In this document: one piece after another, positions 1 through 11,942 of the stretch
How positions within the stretch are numbered: position 1 is the stretch's first letter
Layout: every line of letters starts with the position of its first letter
Assembly (NCBI GenBank): GCA_935421135.1
Contig: OW285187.1
Location: 18,166,429 to 18,230,428, forward strand
Direction of reading: 5' to 3'
Source: Bugulina stolonifera
Lineage: Eukaryota; Bryozoa; Gymnolaemata; Cheilostomatida; Bugulidae
Length of the DNA stretch: 64,000 nucleotides
The notes under the pieces: model-generated
The model's database searches: none
The model's input: only the letters and a program-made list of their open reading frames with translations
What the model was told of the DNA's origin: nothing
Translations under genes and position numbers: made by a program

Positions 1-275
1 ATCAACTGGGCAGAAAAGGTCAGTAATGAGAAGGTACTAGAGAGAGTAGGAGAACCTCGTAAATTGGCACAGACAATTAGGTCAAGGAAAAAGAGATGGG
101 TGGGCCATGTAGTGAGGCATGAGGGGTTTGTGAAGGATGTATTTGAAGGAAGGATGGAAGGGAAAGGCCCAGAGGGAGAAAGAGAATGATGATGATAGAT
201 GATGTAAAAAATGGAAAGCACTACCATAGTATGAAGAGAGAGGCGGAAGATAGAGAGTTTTGGAGAGGAGCATGA
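1..275 (+). pseudogene. 3' end of a non-LTR retrotransposon (reverse transcriptase C-terminus)
   Basis: Frame 1 is open from the window edge to a stop at 187-189. It encodes a basic segment with RWVGHVVRHEG and a following KDVFEGRMEGK, the usual layout of the C-terminal tail of LINE-type endonuclease/reverse transcriptases. After the stop a second frame (186-275) continues the same tail with MIDDVKNG and REAEDREFWRGA, so one frameshift has broken the ORF. The piece is 5'-truncated by the window. A CA-rich run (about 296-325) and an oligo-G run (about 374-391) follow. The family is inferred from remembered motifs. Confidence 0.65.
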
Positions 276-295
276 TGAAGGATCTGCCCGAGGGC

Positions 296-391
296 AGAAC
301 ACACACACGCACGTACACACACACAGCTCACTCTATATGTAATGCAGTAAGAATAGTCTAGCCGACCACTCCTGGGGGGGGGGGGGGGGGG
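296..391. repeat. CA-rich microsatellite and oligo-G run
   Basis: An imperfect (CA)n stretch lies near 296-325 and a run of G near 374-391, just past the LINE 3' end. Such simple repeats commonly follow non-LTR 3' ends. No coding content is seen. Confidence 0.6.
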
Positions 392-1977
392 CATACATGA
401 CAAGTTGGGCTGACATCAAAGAGGGAAATTTTTAGACTCTTTGACTGTTAAAATTCTGAAAATGTTTTTTAACAATAAGCACCATACTTTATGGGCTATC
501 TGCTGTGGGCACAGTTCTCAGTTACATGTAGTTACAAACTAAGCTGGTGAAAAATTTTTTGCTTCAAGTACACGTACTAGGTTGCTAAAAACATTAGTAC
601 ACGGAGCTGTTTGCCCTCACAAAACTAGTGCAGACAGGCTAGGTCTCAGACTTAGGCAACCATGATGTCTCATATAAGTGCGAAGATAATATAAGACAAA
701 TTAATATTAATTTAAATTGTTGCAATTAGTTTAGAGGCTGTTACATTACATTTCCTGACTGTTTGTAACCAATCTGGTCACTGTTGTGTTTTGTGGTGGT
801 TTATGAAGGAACATTAATTACTATCTAATACTGTGTATGACCATGAGGTACTATCTTCTATCCATTTACTATCCATTGCAAAACAAACAAAAGCTCTTCA
901 TTTGTATAGTTGGAGAGACTAAGCCTACATAGCATTAATAAACATAAATTACTCCAAAGCAAACTACAACATATAAACATTAAATGTATGAGTTAATGAG
1001 CTGCTAGCTTGGTAGTCAGCTTTTATGCCCATAATAGTCACCAAAATAGCAAACAAAAGTTATTATATTATTGACTAAAATCCCAAACCGGGAGGGCTTG
1101 CAGGAGCTTGGGAGTTTGCAGGAGATGGGTTCTGAAAACAAGAGGGTCCCGGTGAGACCGGGAGAGTTGTCATGTATGGGGGGTGTCCGTTCTGGGTGGG
1201 ATACCAGATTTTCAGTTGAAAATTAGGGAGTCTCCTGCAGAATCAGGTAGACTCGGTAGGCTTAATTTAATGCCTAAGAATAATCCCATAGCTATATCAA
1301 TAGCAGCAATACAATAGCCTAATTATAAAATAACACAATTACAATATCTAAAGTAAAAGTTATACCAATCGTCATTAGATACGATTATATTATTATAATT
1401 ATTATTTTATATTGATTCTAGTAGGTGACGTGGGCCATATTAAATTTGAAATAATGATATTAATTTAACGATAGTAATAACAATTATAATTTTCAACTTT
1501 GATTTTCCACGAATCCCATTAGAATAGGAATTAGAATCGATCGAGTCGTCATCGAGGAGTAAATTTATTCTTATTTTAATTTACTTTTTCAGCGCAATTG
1601 CCGAATTGGATCTCCTATCCCAGCTCGTATTCCTACTTAAGGCTGTAGTCAGTTTTCTTACTCCTGGGTTCTGTTGATTTTGTTCCACATAGATGATTTG
1701 TAGTTCTATTTACATACAAGTATTAATTATTATTATCAATTATGTATTTAAATTAATATATTTATTGTTTCTGAATAACTATAAGAACAGAATAATGCGG
1801 AGAATAATGATTTGAAATGTTATTCAGCAGTTTGCATTAACCAATCATAGAGGATGTACATTTGACGTCAGACGAATAGATTTCTCAAATATTTTCTTAG
1901 GTATTTCGAAGTTGTCTTCTCGTTTCAACAAAATTCTATTTTCTAAAAGAGGCAACAACTTCCAATAATGCGTTTTT
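392..1977. other. Gene-free AT-rich stretch
   Basis: No supportable exon. A GC-richer patch at about 1080-1260 (CCGGGAGGGCTTGCAGGAGC region) resembles a patch at about 23,490-23,600 and is probably a dispersed repeat. The remainder is AT-rich. Confidence 0.5.
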
Positions 1978-2380
1978 CCAATGGTATTGGCAAAGATAAT
2001 GGAAGGGAAGATAGGACACTCAATGATAAAACCCTGTCCCACCAAATACGCCCAATCTGGCGGTCCCGACGTTCCGCGATCTACTTTCCCGCCATTTCTG
2101 TGTTGACCTTTTGGATAGCTGCTAGACTAGTATCGTGGTTTCACGGCTTCACTATTGCGTTCTCTGTAATAAGATATCCTTCATATAAGTAGATCGTATA
2201 TTCGGTACCGCTGTAAAAGATATTATCTGATTGGCCGGCGGAACACTAATGGCGAGAAAGGATTTGAGTACAAGGTAACACAACTCCTTGCTTAATCCGG
2301 ACTGCGTTTAGAGGCGGGGGACGGACAGTTTCTGGTCTGAGTGTCTGATCTTCCCTTCCATTATCTTTGGTATTGGTATG
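1978..2380. mobile_element. Short element with about 45-bp inverted ends
   Basis: The sequence around AAAGATAATGGAAGGGAAGAT at 1993-2012 recurs in reverse complement at about 2347-2367. The match extends outward (CCAATGGTATTGG versus its complement) and inward (GGACACTCA versus TGAGTGTC). The roughly 400 bp between the arms has no convincing ORF. It is MITE-like; the TSD is not resolved. Confidence 0.5.
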
Positions 2381-2515
2381 GTATGCATACTTGCTCTGAC
2401 TCCTGCTGCTCCAAATAAGGAGGATTGGGACACCCGGTAGGGCTACTCATGCAGCCACAAAAGTTTAATCTACCCACGTATATACAATATTGATTTGATA
2501 TTATAAATAATGTAT

Positions 2516-3432
2516 TGTGGTGAAACAGCCTGCCTGGACATAGACTGAGACATAGACATGGCTTAAATGATCATGCATACAGTGACATTGACACTTATCC
2601 ATATTATCCATACATGCATGCTTATACTATATTATATAATTAACTACTTATCGTGTGCTCTATTATTGTTATTCTCCAATCAGATTATTGCAATTACACT
2701 TGGTTTTTCCCACATATCTTCTCTTATCTGATTGTATTAAACAGAGTCTTTTACCATGTACTTTTTAAGGCCGATATCTTGGAATAGGCTCATACTTATG
2801 TACTTTCCAATTTGGACCATTGTGAGCACCTTTTGTGCCAAGGCCGACCCTTTTTGTGGCCGACATCGGGCGGAACCATCCATGTTGTTGCATCACTTCC
2901 GGCCCCGATACCTTATCAGCCGGCCGATACCTTATCGGCCTCTTTTTGCCGGAAGTAGATTTAGTATATAAGGTAGCACATTTTCTGTATGAAATCAGTT
3001 GTTGATTGCGCTCTAATAAAGCAACATCTCTTAACTCAAACCTATAGAGGCTTACTCTTGTAGGCGGGTAACTCCGCCGGCGGATCCATAGATCCATACG
3101 GCTCGAGTTCATCCCCATCCTCGTTTAAGCATATCTCTACACCACTTCTACGACTTAGGTCGATCCCAGATTCTATATGAATCTAGCGTCGGGCTTAAGA
3201 TCCTAGAATACCAGATCTTTCATTGCACTCCTCTGGAGTATAAAGTCTACAAGACCTACGTCGACCCTGGACCCCGGCCTACGTCAGATATATAATAACA
3301 AGAGCACCTAATAACTGTTCACTCTTTTATGTAATGTGTGGAAGGTCACTTGGTCGTCCTCTACCAACTTCCAAGCCCTTCCCATGCTCGTGCCTCGGCA
3401 CCCGCATGTAAATCAACACTGAAAACATTACA
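2516..3432 (+). mobile_element. Solo LTR, family A, copy 1
   Basis: Starts near TGTGGTGAAACAGCC and ends ...AACATTACA. It contains a TATATAAGG promoter box (about 2966) and an AATAAAG signal (about 3014) in the order U3-R-U5 expected of an LTR. It shares long stretches with the copies at 3832-4819 (-) and 11,943-12,927 (+). The flanks GTAT and ATAT agree at 3 of 4 bases, so the 5' boundary is uncertain. No gag-pol sequence is attached. Confidence 0.65.
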
Positions 3433-3831
3433 ATATTATACAATGTATATACAGACATTGTAAAATAATATTGTTACACATGTTGTGCAAAGTGGAAATA
3501 TCTACAATAATGATTATCCATTATACCATAACCTTTAAAAAGAGGCAGCTGATCTTAGCAAATTGAACGGGTATGGTTTCTAAGGCCATGATCTACATGT
3601 ATGAGCCACAGAAATGCCCCACTTGCACCATATGCAGTGTTCTCAATGACTTCCTCAGTAACTGGGGTTATGAGCAGTGCTTTTTTTGTAGGGGGCTCTC
3701 TGGGCTCCCGGGAGCCCCCTCAACAAATTGCCATTTTAAAAGTAAAAGTTTAAAAGGTAACCATAGCCAGGCATCATGCATGATGCATCCTATTAGAAAC
3801 ATACATGTTATCTGGTACATGTACAATGTAT
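3433..3831. other. Spacer between two opposed LTRs
   Basis: AT-rich, with a GC-richer patch at about 3681-3725 (GGGGGCTCTCTGGGCTCCCGGGAGCCCCC) able to form a hairpin. A related patch, GGGAGCCCCCTCAGC, occurs near 10,919. No gene is seen. Confidence 0.45.
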
Positions 3832-4819
3832 TGTAATGTTTTTAGTGTATGATGACGTACGAGTGCCGATGTAGGCACGGGTACGGGAAGAGCTTGGTAG
3901 TTGGTAGTGGGCTGCCAAGGTAACTTCCACACATTACATATAGAGTGAACAGTTAGTTAAGCTCTGTGATTATTGATAAAGACGTAGGCCGAGGCTGAGA
4001 CTCATTAAAGAGTCCAGGGTCGACGTAGGTCTGGTGGTTTATACTCCAAGGGAGTATAGAAAGAAGTAATGTTGATCTAAGGGCTTAGACCTGACACTAG
4101 ATTCATGAAGAATCTGGGATCAGCTAAAGTCCGATGATGTAGAACTCACAAGGAGTGTAGAAAGAGTACTTAAACGAGTGTGAGGATGAGCTCGGCCGCT
4201 TAGGTCTAAAGAGACCTGTGAGTGGAGCTGCCTGCCTGCAAGAGTAAGACTCTAGGTTGAGTTAGGAGATGTTGCTTTATTAAAGCGCAATCAACAACTG
4301 ATTTGATACAACAAATGCGTTGGCTTTTATACATAAGATACTTCCGGAAAAACGTACGATAAGGTATCGGGCTGGTACGATAAGGTATCGGGCTGGTACG
4401 ATAAGGTATCGGGCCAGAACTTGCGCAACAACATGGCAAAGTCCCGCCCGACGTCAGCCACCAAAAGGGTCGGCCTTGCACAAAAAGTGCTTGTAATATA
4501 CCAGAATGGATTATATATAAGTATGGCCGTGTTCTGACACATCGGTCCCAAAAGTATACAGGCCTAAAAGACTTAGAGAAAGCAATCAGGATAATAAGTA
4601 CTTGCACACATAGTATGATTGAACCATGTAAGAAATGCGACAGCCTGATTGGCTAATAATAACAATATAAGGCACATTTTGTATACAGTAATTGATTATA
4701 ATAGTGCAACATGCATGTATAAGATATTGGAACAATGTCAAGTAGGTGTAGGTCCCATATATAAGGGTATTGGCACAAGTTATAGTCCATGCCGTGGCAG
4801 GCTATGCTGATTCACTACA
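3832..4819 (-). mobile_element. Solo LTR, family A, copy 2
   Basis: Reverse-oriented relative of copy 1. On the minus strand it starts near TGTAGTGAATCAGC (4819) and ends ...AACATTACA (3832). The AATAAAG motif lies on the minus strand near 4274-4280. A roughly 17-bp GATAAGGTATCGGGCTGGTAC unit is repeated three times at 4365-4415 in U3. TSD is not clear (GTAT versus GTTG). Confidence 0.6.
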
Positions 4820-4924
4820 GTTGTATATCAAATATACATCTCTAATCACTTATACATGTATGTATAGGATGATTTGTATGCAAGGAATTTGTCTTTTGAG
4901 CAATCAGAGACTTGTTTGATATCC

Positions 4925-5110
4925 ATTAAAACACCAGTTCCTCACCAGGAATGAACCCGGCGCCTCTACGGCATCTAATCGCCTAGCACAGTGAGCGGAC
5001 CCTACTACCGCTACACCAGCTCAGCAACCTTAAGAAAGAAAGCTTTGCCAGGGAGCAGTAGATATGCTTTGAGCCAACTGCACACAAAGCACCCCTCACA
5101 TTACGGCCAC
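4925..5110 (-). mobile_element. tRNA-derived SINE-like copy
   Basis: The reverse complement has an A-box-like TGGTGTAGCGGTAG, a short anticodon region, and a B-box-like GGGTTCATTCC (near 4940-4950), the spacing of a tRNA-derived pol III promoter. The tRNA part and its upstream flank (GGGAGCAGTAGAT) recur at about 21,380-21,560 in the same orientation. Two matching copies make a SINE family likelier than a functional tRNA gene. Confidence 0.5.
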
Positions 5111-5658
5111 CTTGCTATATATTCCACAAAACATTTGACCATGAGCAGAGATGTGTGCAAGTTTTATTTTGGAAACTCAAGTTTTCATGGACAACTCTTA
5201 GTTGTGACTCTTCAAGTTACAAGTCAATTCTTTCAGTGACAGATCAAAACTTTCAAGTTACAAGTTAAATATTTACATGTCTCCAGAAACTCAAGTTTTT
5301 GTCAAGTTATCCAAGTTAACTACAAGCAAGTTTCAATTCAATTCTTTTCTTGTTTAACTCGAGTCTTTTTATAGAGTTCTTGGGTTATTGTTTAGCTTAT
5401 GGGGAAATTTTGTTAGGAGGTGGTGTTAGAAGTTCAAATTTCAAAGCAAAATGTCACAGTTTTAGTCTAAAATGTGTTACAATTGAGGTTGTGGTTGGTG
5501 GTTATAACTGTGGTTATTTCTATTTATTACAATTTACAGCTGCCCAATGAAAACTCGAGTTATTGAATATTTCAATATAATGATGAGCAAGTTGAGTCTT
5601 TGATCATAGCCATAATTGAATTACAATTCAAGTTACAAGTTTTTGACAGCTGTATTAT
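5111..5658. repeat. Region rich in CAAGTTACAAGT-type short repeats
   Basis: Many variants of ACTCAAGTT, CAAGTTACAAGT and ACTCGAGT appear in both orientations from about 5170 to 5640. The pattern continues at 6405-6490 after the intervening LTR, so the LTR probably landed inside this repeat. Not coding. Confidence 0.5.
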
Positions 5659-6401
5659 TGTAATGGTACGCATGGTCGCCTCTAATCACCTGACACTCAT
5701 TATTATGTGTGCTTACATATAATTATACACCTGCTTGTATTCTGTACTACTTAACCATATACCATTGTACACTCATGTATGGCATTTACTGAGTCATTAT
5801 GTTGGTCTACTATGTCTATAATTAGTTACCCATTGTTATTGTACATTACTGGTATTTTTCCATGACGTATATCCGTGTTATAGCACTCATTTGTGTCCTT
5901 CTACGAAGGTTAATGGTATTAATAGACATTGCCCCAGACTTGTTTTGATTGTGACGTAATGCTCTAATACTGTTGTATATATATATCGGGCTTCCGGCTG
6001 CCATGTTATTGCGCAAGTTCCCGATGACCTTATGTCGTCTTTCCCGCCACTACGTCGGGCGGAAGTTCTCCTACTATATAAAGGCCACTGTTTTACTGTT
6101 CATTGTCTCAGTCTTCACTTGGCTTTCAATAAAGACACATCTATACTTGATACAGAGACTTTCACTTCCTTTTGTCAGGTCATTTGCTTAGCGAACCGCC
6201 TACTAGGTCGGATCACTCTCTTTCAACGTATAGTCTGAAGGTCAGACTTGGGACCAGATGGGTCGTCTCTGGTAGTTATTGGGCTACTGAGACCGCTCGA
6301 TCTTTCATGTAATGCGAAGTCCTATTACCACTCATAGGCACTTCATTTCTGGGTCCATAGTCGTCCAAGGACGACCGCACCAAATCACAGAAACCATTAC
6401 A
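5659..6401 (+). mobile_element. Solo LTR, family B, copy 1
   Basis: Starts TGTAATGGTACGC and ends ...AACCATTACA, with an exact 4-bp duplication TTAT on both sides (5655-5658 and 6402-6405). A TATATAAAGG box (about 6074) and AATAAAG (about 6127) give the LTR layout. The TG...CA ends and 4-bp duplication suit Ty3/Gypsy-type integration. No internal region remains. Confidence 0.75.
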
Positions 6402-6486
6402 TTATAAAGACTCCTAACTTGAATATACAGCCTGTATATTCAAGTTACGAGTCTTTATAATAAGCCATAAAATGTTACTTGAATTA

Positions 6487-8018
6487 ACTCGAGTGCATAG
6501 AATTACCTCCCCTAGAATGCTTACTCGTAGTCACGTGACAATATCAATTCATTAGCCAGAGGTTCGCTAGTGTGGAACAGACGGATGAAGGTAGTTTTCT
6601 CATTGTTTACATTGGCAACCATTATAATTATATATAGCACGAAAAATTTTTGGAAGGGGATTTCGATGCTTTCTCAGCTTTTTTGCCCAAATATTTTTTA
6701 TAGAACATAGACTAGGTATGTTGATGTATATAAAACAGACCATAAAATTTGTTTAAAAGCTTTATGACTGTAATAAATTTGGCCACTAATTAGACTCTTA
6801 TTTCCATTGCTATAACCTATGTCTTATATAATTATATTATAGTGGATCTATTGTGCCCACCCAACTCTGTTGCCATGGTTTGTGATAAGAACTTGGGCTA
6901 ACAATGTCAGCACAAAATTTTGTTATATTGCTAGACAAAATCATAGGAATAAGACATTGGTAAATGTACCCAATAAATGAGTAAAAACAGTCAAATAATA
7001 ATGGGGCAGCTGACAACCACCATTTGGCACCTTAGGTTGAATGCCAGCCTGCACAACACTACAGGATAAAGTTGTGCCACGATAGCTTATGCTATATATC
7101 ACAGGAGTGTCACTGTATAGCTGATAATTATAGCTTATTATTAATATTAAGTGATACAGGCACAGATTGCATGTAGGTGCACTTGTACATGTAGATGAAT
7201 AAATTATTTAGCAAATATTAGTACAGTAGGCTACATGTACACTGGCCAATGTTGGAAAGGTGTACAAATTGTGATGTAAAATTAATATTTATTTGTTAGC
7301 CTGAATTAGCCTGAGTTGTGCATGAGTAGATTATTTATAGACATCATAGTATATCATTGTGGGATTATACAGTATATATGTGATACAGCATAGAATTACT
7401 GGACCCATCCCACAGAACCACTAAATAGACTGATGGTAGACCTTTATTGTATTGTAAAAGCATTGTTAATCAAAACCATAGCTGGAAGTTTTGACAGGGT
7501 ATGTGAAGGAGGTTGAATCAGACAGGAGCCCTTATTATAATACAGGTTGAATTATTAGATGAGAGACAATGATTCTGGCAATTCTCTGCTGGAAACATTA
7601 GGGAAAAGTTTATGACAAAGCAACATTCTTAGTTCAAGTTCTTATCACAAACCATAACTACAAAAATTGGGTGGGCGCAATAGATCCACTATAATAATAT
7701 ATAAAACATAGGTTATAGCAATGGAAATAGGGTCTCTATTAGTAGTCAAATATATTACAGTTATAAAGCTTTGAAACAAATTTTATGGTCTGTTTTTAAT
7801 ACAATAACATACCTAGTTTATGTTCTGCAAAAAACATTTGGTCATAAAAGCTGGGAAAGTATTAAAATCCCTTCCCAAAATTTTTTCATCTTATATAGAA
7901 TTATAATGGTTGCTAATGTAAACAATGAGAAAACAACCTTCATCCGGTTTCTCCTTGTGAGCGAGCGGTCACGTGATAAGTAAGCATTCTAGGGGAGGTA
8001 ATTCTATGCTCGAGTGAG
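6487..8018. mobile_element. Long-terminal-inverted-repeat element (about 430-bp arms)
   Basis: The segment from CTCGAGTGCATAGAATTACC (6488) to about 6905 recurs in reverse complement at about 7621-8018. The arms share CCTCCCCTAGAATGC, CATTGTTTACATT and GTGATAAGAACTTG. The spacer (about 6906-7620) is AT-rich with no recognisable transposase. A foldback-type or internally deleted DNA transposon is likely. Its right end is interrupted by the insertion at 8020. Confidence 0.65.
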
Positions 8019-8019
8019 A

Positions 8020-10788
8020 CGGTTGTACTACATTACGGGGCCGGGGTTTGCCGGGGTCCGGTGCCGGGGTGAATCAAATTTGACTAAAATTTAATAAAAA
8101 TAATTTATTTAAATTAAAATGAGTCAATAGTAACGTATTTATTTAATTTTAACTCACCTAGTCACCAAAAGTGACTCACTGAACGAACGGCATTTCTGAA
8201 GACAAACCGGCCAAATAAAAATTGTTCGTAGACAAGATAGTCAAGTTAAGTAGACCTCAACAATCTCGCCAGCCGTTAGCCTGACACCTTTGTGCAAACT
8301 ATTTTAACGTTTCCCGAATGCTTTTGTTGCCTATGACAACAGTCTCTACTTCCTGTCTCAACAATGAATGTGCTTGCCGAAATATTCTCATTCTACATGT
8401 ACTTTTTGAATATTTCTACTGTATTGATATTGTATCATATTCATTATGAACTGCAGGCTGCAGCACTGGTTAGTGAAGTTTTCATCTATACATGAATAGA
8501 GAGTAAAGGTTTAGCATCATTGTTAACAGAGCTGTTGCCTGCTGAATGATCTTACCCAGTGAGTAACAAAACATAAAACATTCTTATTCATTGGATTGTT
8601 ATATTAATATTTAACATTAAATTATTATTTACATCATTAGAGATAAGATTATTTAATTATTTTAAATAAGAATAAAATAATATATAATTATTGCAAGTGG
8701 CCTAATTATTTTTTAGAATTAGTAAAGTATTTAAAATAGTTAAAATGACAAAATCAAAAAAAGCTCCAATGCATTCATCAGCTGAAATATGACTTATATA
8801 CTTTAGTCATACTCACCTGGTAAAGGGACATTTTGAAAAATACAGTTTGAAATAGGACATTTCTAAACCGGACGTTTGGTATACAACCAATTCGAAACTG
8901 TGTAGATTATAGTTAGAAGAACATAACTCACAGAGAATTAGTTATTTAGTGTTCTAAAAGTTACTAGTAGTAAAACAAAAAATGCTATTAAAAATAAAAA
9001 ATTAGTTGAAATCGGTAAAGGACATCTTGAAAAAGACAAATCGAAACAGGACGTTTCACAACCGGACAATTCGAAACCGGACAGTTCTAAACTGTGTATA
9101 TTACATTAAAAAGAACGCAATTCACAAATAAATTAATTTATTTAGTTGGTTAAATAAAAAATAATATTAAAAGTTGGTTGAAATCTGGGGGTTGGGGCTA
9201 GGGGTTTCGAACTGTCCAGTGTTGAACTTTTTGGTTTCGAACTGTCCCAAATTTGTTGAAGTCTGTGAGTTGGGGATTGGGGTGTAGAGTTTCGAACTAG
9301 CAGTTTTTCAAACATTCAGGTTCGAAACTTCCTGTTTTGAGCTGTCTTTTTCGAACATTCGCAAATTCTACTTAGGCCTACCTATAATAGCATAATAAAA
9401 TCCTGCCTTTTTACACATGCATGTAGGTCCAATGCGATCTGATGATATTAATGTTATTACAGTTATGGCCGAACTGGTATGACGACCCAGGAAATCAGCA
9501 TCGAGAAGAAGATGCCCTATTACGACCAACCTCCGGCACTCTGGCAAGCATGTGAAGAGACTGCTACCATCACGGCCACTTCAGCAACATAAAAAATGCA
9601 TGTATAGTGACAATCAGCCTACACACACTGCTGGACAGTTTCACCACACTGTATGAGTTGATTTCCACTATACATGCGGTTGTTGAAGCTTAATTTTTGA
9701 GAGTTGCGAACTGGTCATGCTGTAGCAGCTCAACACTTTGCTCTTCTTTATATATAATATAATGCATGTATTATTACTGTTGTTCATCTGAGATCTAGCT
9801 GTTCGGTTTTGCATATTATTTTATGTGAATAAATACTGTTTTCCATGTGCAGTTCATTTGTATGTTGGTATACTGGATGTGCAAGTTTTAACTATTTATA
9901 GCTTACGACTTCATTCATTGCACATCCTATGCATGTTGTTAGTGGAATTAAACATTTAACCAAGAACAGGAAATTAGTACAGACTTTTTATGTACATTAC
10001 AGTTATATGGACTAATATTATTATGTAATGTTTAATCATAAGAAATAAATCTAAATATTTGTTCAAAATTGAATTAATAATGTTTTTAGAATACTAATAA
10101 ATCTGTTGCAGTGCGTACAATATAAAGTCTATCTGTATTATTTTATGTTGTACTAATTATCCTACTAAATTTTATTATTAATGTATCGGAATTGCCAACA
10201 CAGGAAGTATGATAAGGCAGGAATTGATACCATGTGTCTGAATCCTGTTCTGACTAGAATACTCCTGATGTGTTTATTTTCCCTCAAATCAATCCATAGT
10301 TCTAAGCATCTCTCCCCCCTCGCTATATACTGAATGAGTACGAAGTTGGTAATCACCTCTCAGTTGTACTGTATGATCTCATATTGATGTGCATAGGTCA
10401 ACATTGGGTGTTTGGAAATCCATGTTATATTTATACGATACAGCGCCAGATTACATAAGTGATGATACTATGAAGTTGTCTACACAGTCTCAATGAAGAA
10501 ACCAATAGGGTAAATTGTCTAGTGGCCAGTACTTTGTAGGCCAAGATTGTTGCGGCCGGTATTGCTTTAATAACGATCAACAGCGGTCGGTTAGTCCAAT
10601 ACTCCTACCAGTTTTGGTGAAGCAATCAATTTTTTCTGTTTGATGACTAGGTGAGTTTAAATATAATAAATACACTTCTATTTATTTAATTTAATTAAAA
10701 TGAATTTTTTTCATTACATTTTGATCAAATTTGAGTCACCCCGGCACCGGACCCCGGCAAACCCCGGCCCCGTAATGTAGTACAACCG
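8020..10788. mobile_element. Mutator-like (9-bp TSD) DNA element
   Basis: Perfect terminal inverted repeats begin CGGTTGTACTACATTACGG and continue through a CpG-rich GGGGCCGGGGTTTGCCGGGG block. The far end is the complement. The element is flanked by an exact 9-bp duplication CGAGTGAGA (8011-8019 and 10,789-10,797). A 9-bp TSD is typical of Mutator-like elements. The interior is AT-rich and holds several GGACAGTTCGAAAC-like repeats (8820-9360); no intact transposase is visible. Confidence 0.75.
9463..9555 (+). other. Possible decayed exon inside the Mutator-like element
   Basis: After an acceptor-like TATTACAG, a 30-codon open stretch reads WYDDPGNQHREEDALLRP and ends at TGA (9553-9555). Its composition is more protein-like than the surroundings. 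I do not recognise it; it could be the last exon of a lost transposase or chance. Confidence 0.25.
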
Positions 10789-10797
10789 CGAGTGAGA

Positions 10798-11942
10798 GTC
10801 TTTAACTCGAGTCTGGCATCTCTGACCATGAGTTCTATAATAATGTCAAGCGGATTCAGTAGGAGTGCTATGTAGCATGTGTGAAGGTGAGAGCAGGGAG
10901 GGAACCTGAAATATGCAGGGAGCCCCCTCAGCTGATCTTACAAAAAAGCACTGGCTATGAGATAACATTGCTTTGCAAATTGGGGATTATGTTTATCATA
11001 TTACTTAGCTATAATTTATACCAGAAACTATAAATCTGGAGGAAAATGGTGTATTTTAAGCCAAATGGGAGCAGGTTTTCAAAATCTGGAGCATCCTGCC
11101 TCAATCGAAAGACTTGGTAAATATGGGCGTATGGCATAGTATAAGATAAGGCTATTGAACAGCGAGCACCATAGAGTTAACGAGCTTACTTTATGAGGAA
11201 CTCAACACAGCACAGCACAGCACAGTACAACACAGTACAACACAGCATAGCATAATAGTATACCACAACATAGAATATCATAACATACACACTGTGTTAT
11301 AAGTTTGAACATTGTGCAAAATAAAGTGGCCTAACAACACTACTTTTTAGAGGCGTTGATTCATCACAACCAACAGCTCTGCTAAAGTATTTTTGAAAAC
11401 TGTGCACTTTTTCTATAAAGTCTCTTTTATGACTCGATGACCGTTTCCTCTGGTTGTAGAGCGCAGGTAAGTCGGTAAGTATGGAGCCGTTTCAATACTA
11501 ACGATGCGCTATACTCGTATACATGCACATGTAGATATGATTGCATTTAAAAAACAACTGACTCAGCTTCTGGCCAGCCTCGCCTTATACCGTACAATAA
11601 AAGCACTGCCTCCGGGAGCATACTATCGCCTCCCTGAGCATGCTCTTCCCTCAGAGTTTGCTATAGTCAGGACCGCCAGGCACAGATATCTTGAGAACAT
11701 TACAACATACCGAAAATATAATAATGTTATGGATGACCCCCAGGACGTCTACCTTAAGCCTTAAGGTCGTCGAGTGAATAATAAGTCTTTCTTTATTGTA
11801 AAGCAATTACAGATAATTCTTATATACATTCTTATAGCAATTATTATGTAGTTTCCAGACGGCTTTCTGTCTTAGTCATCTTCTTTTAAAAGGGGTTGTG
11901 TGTATTCATCCGGGGCCCACCGGAAGCCAACGACCGTCATAC
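10798..11942. other. Gene-free stretch with a CACAG microsatellite
   Basis: A degenerate (CACAG)n run lies at about 11,205-11,250. A short open stretch at 11,504-11,764 has no recognisable domain and looks incidental. No other structure supported. Confidence 0.45.
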
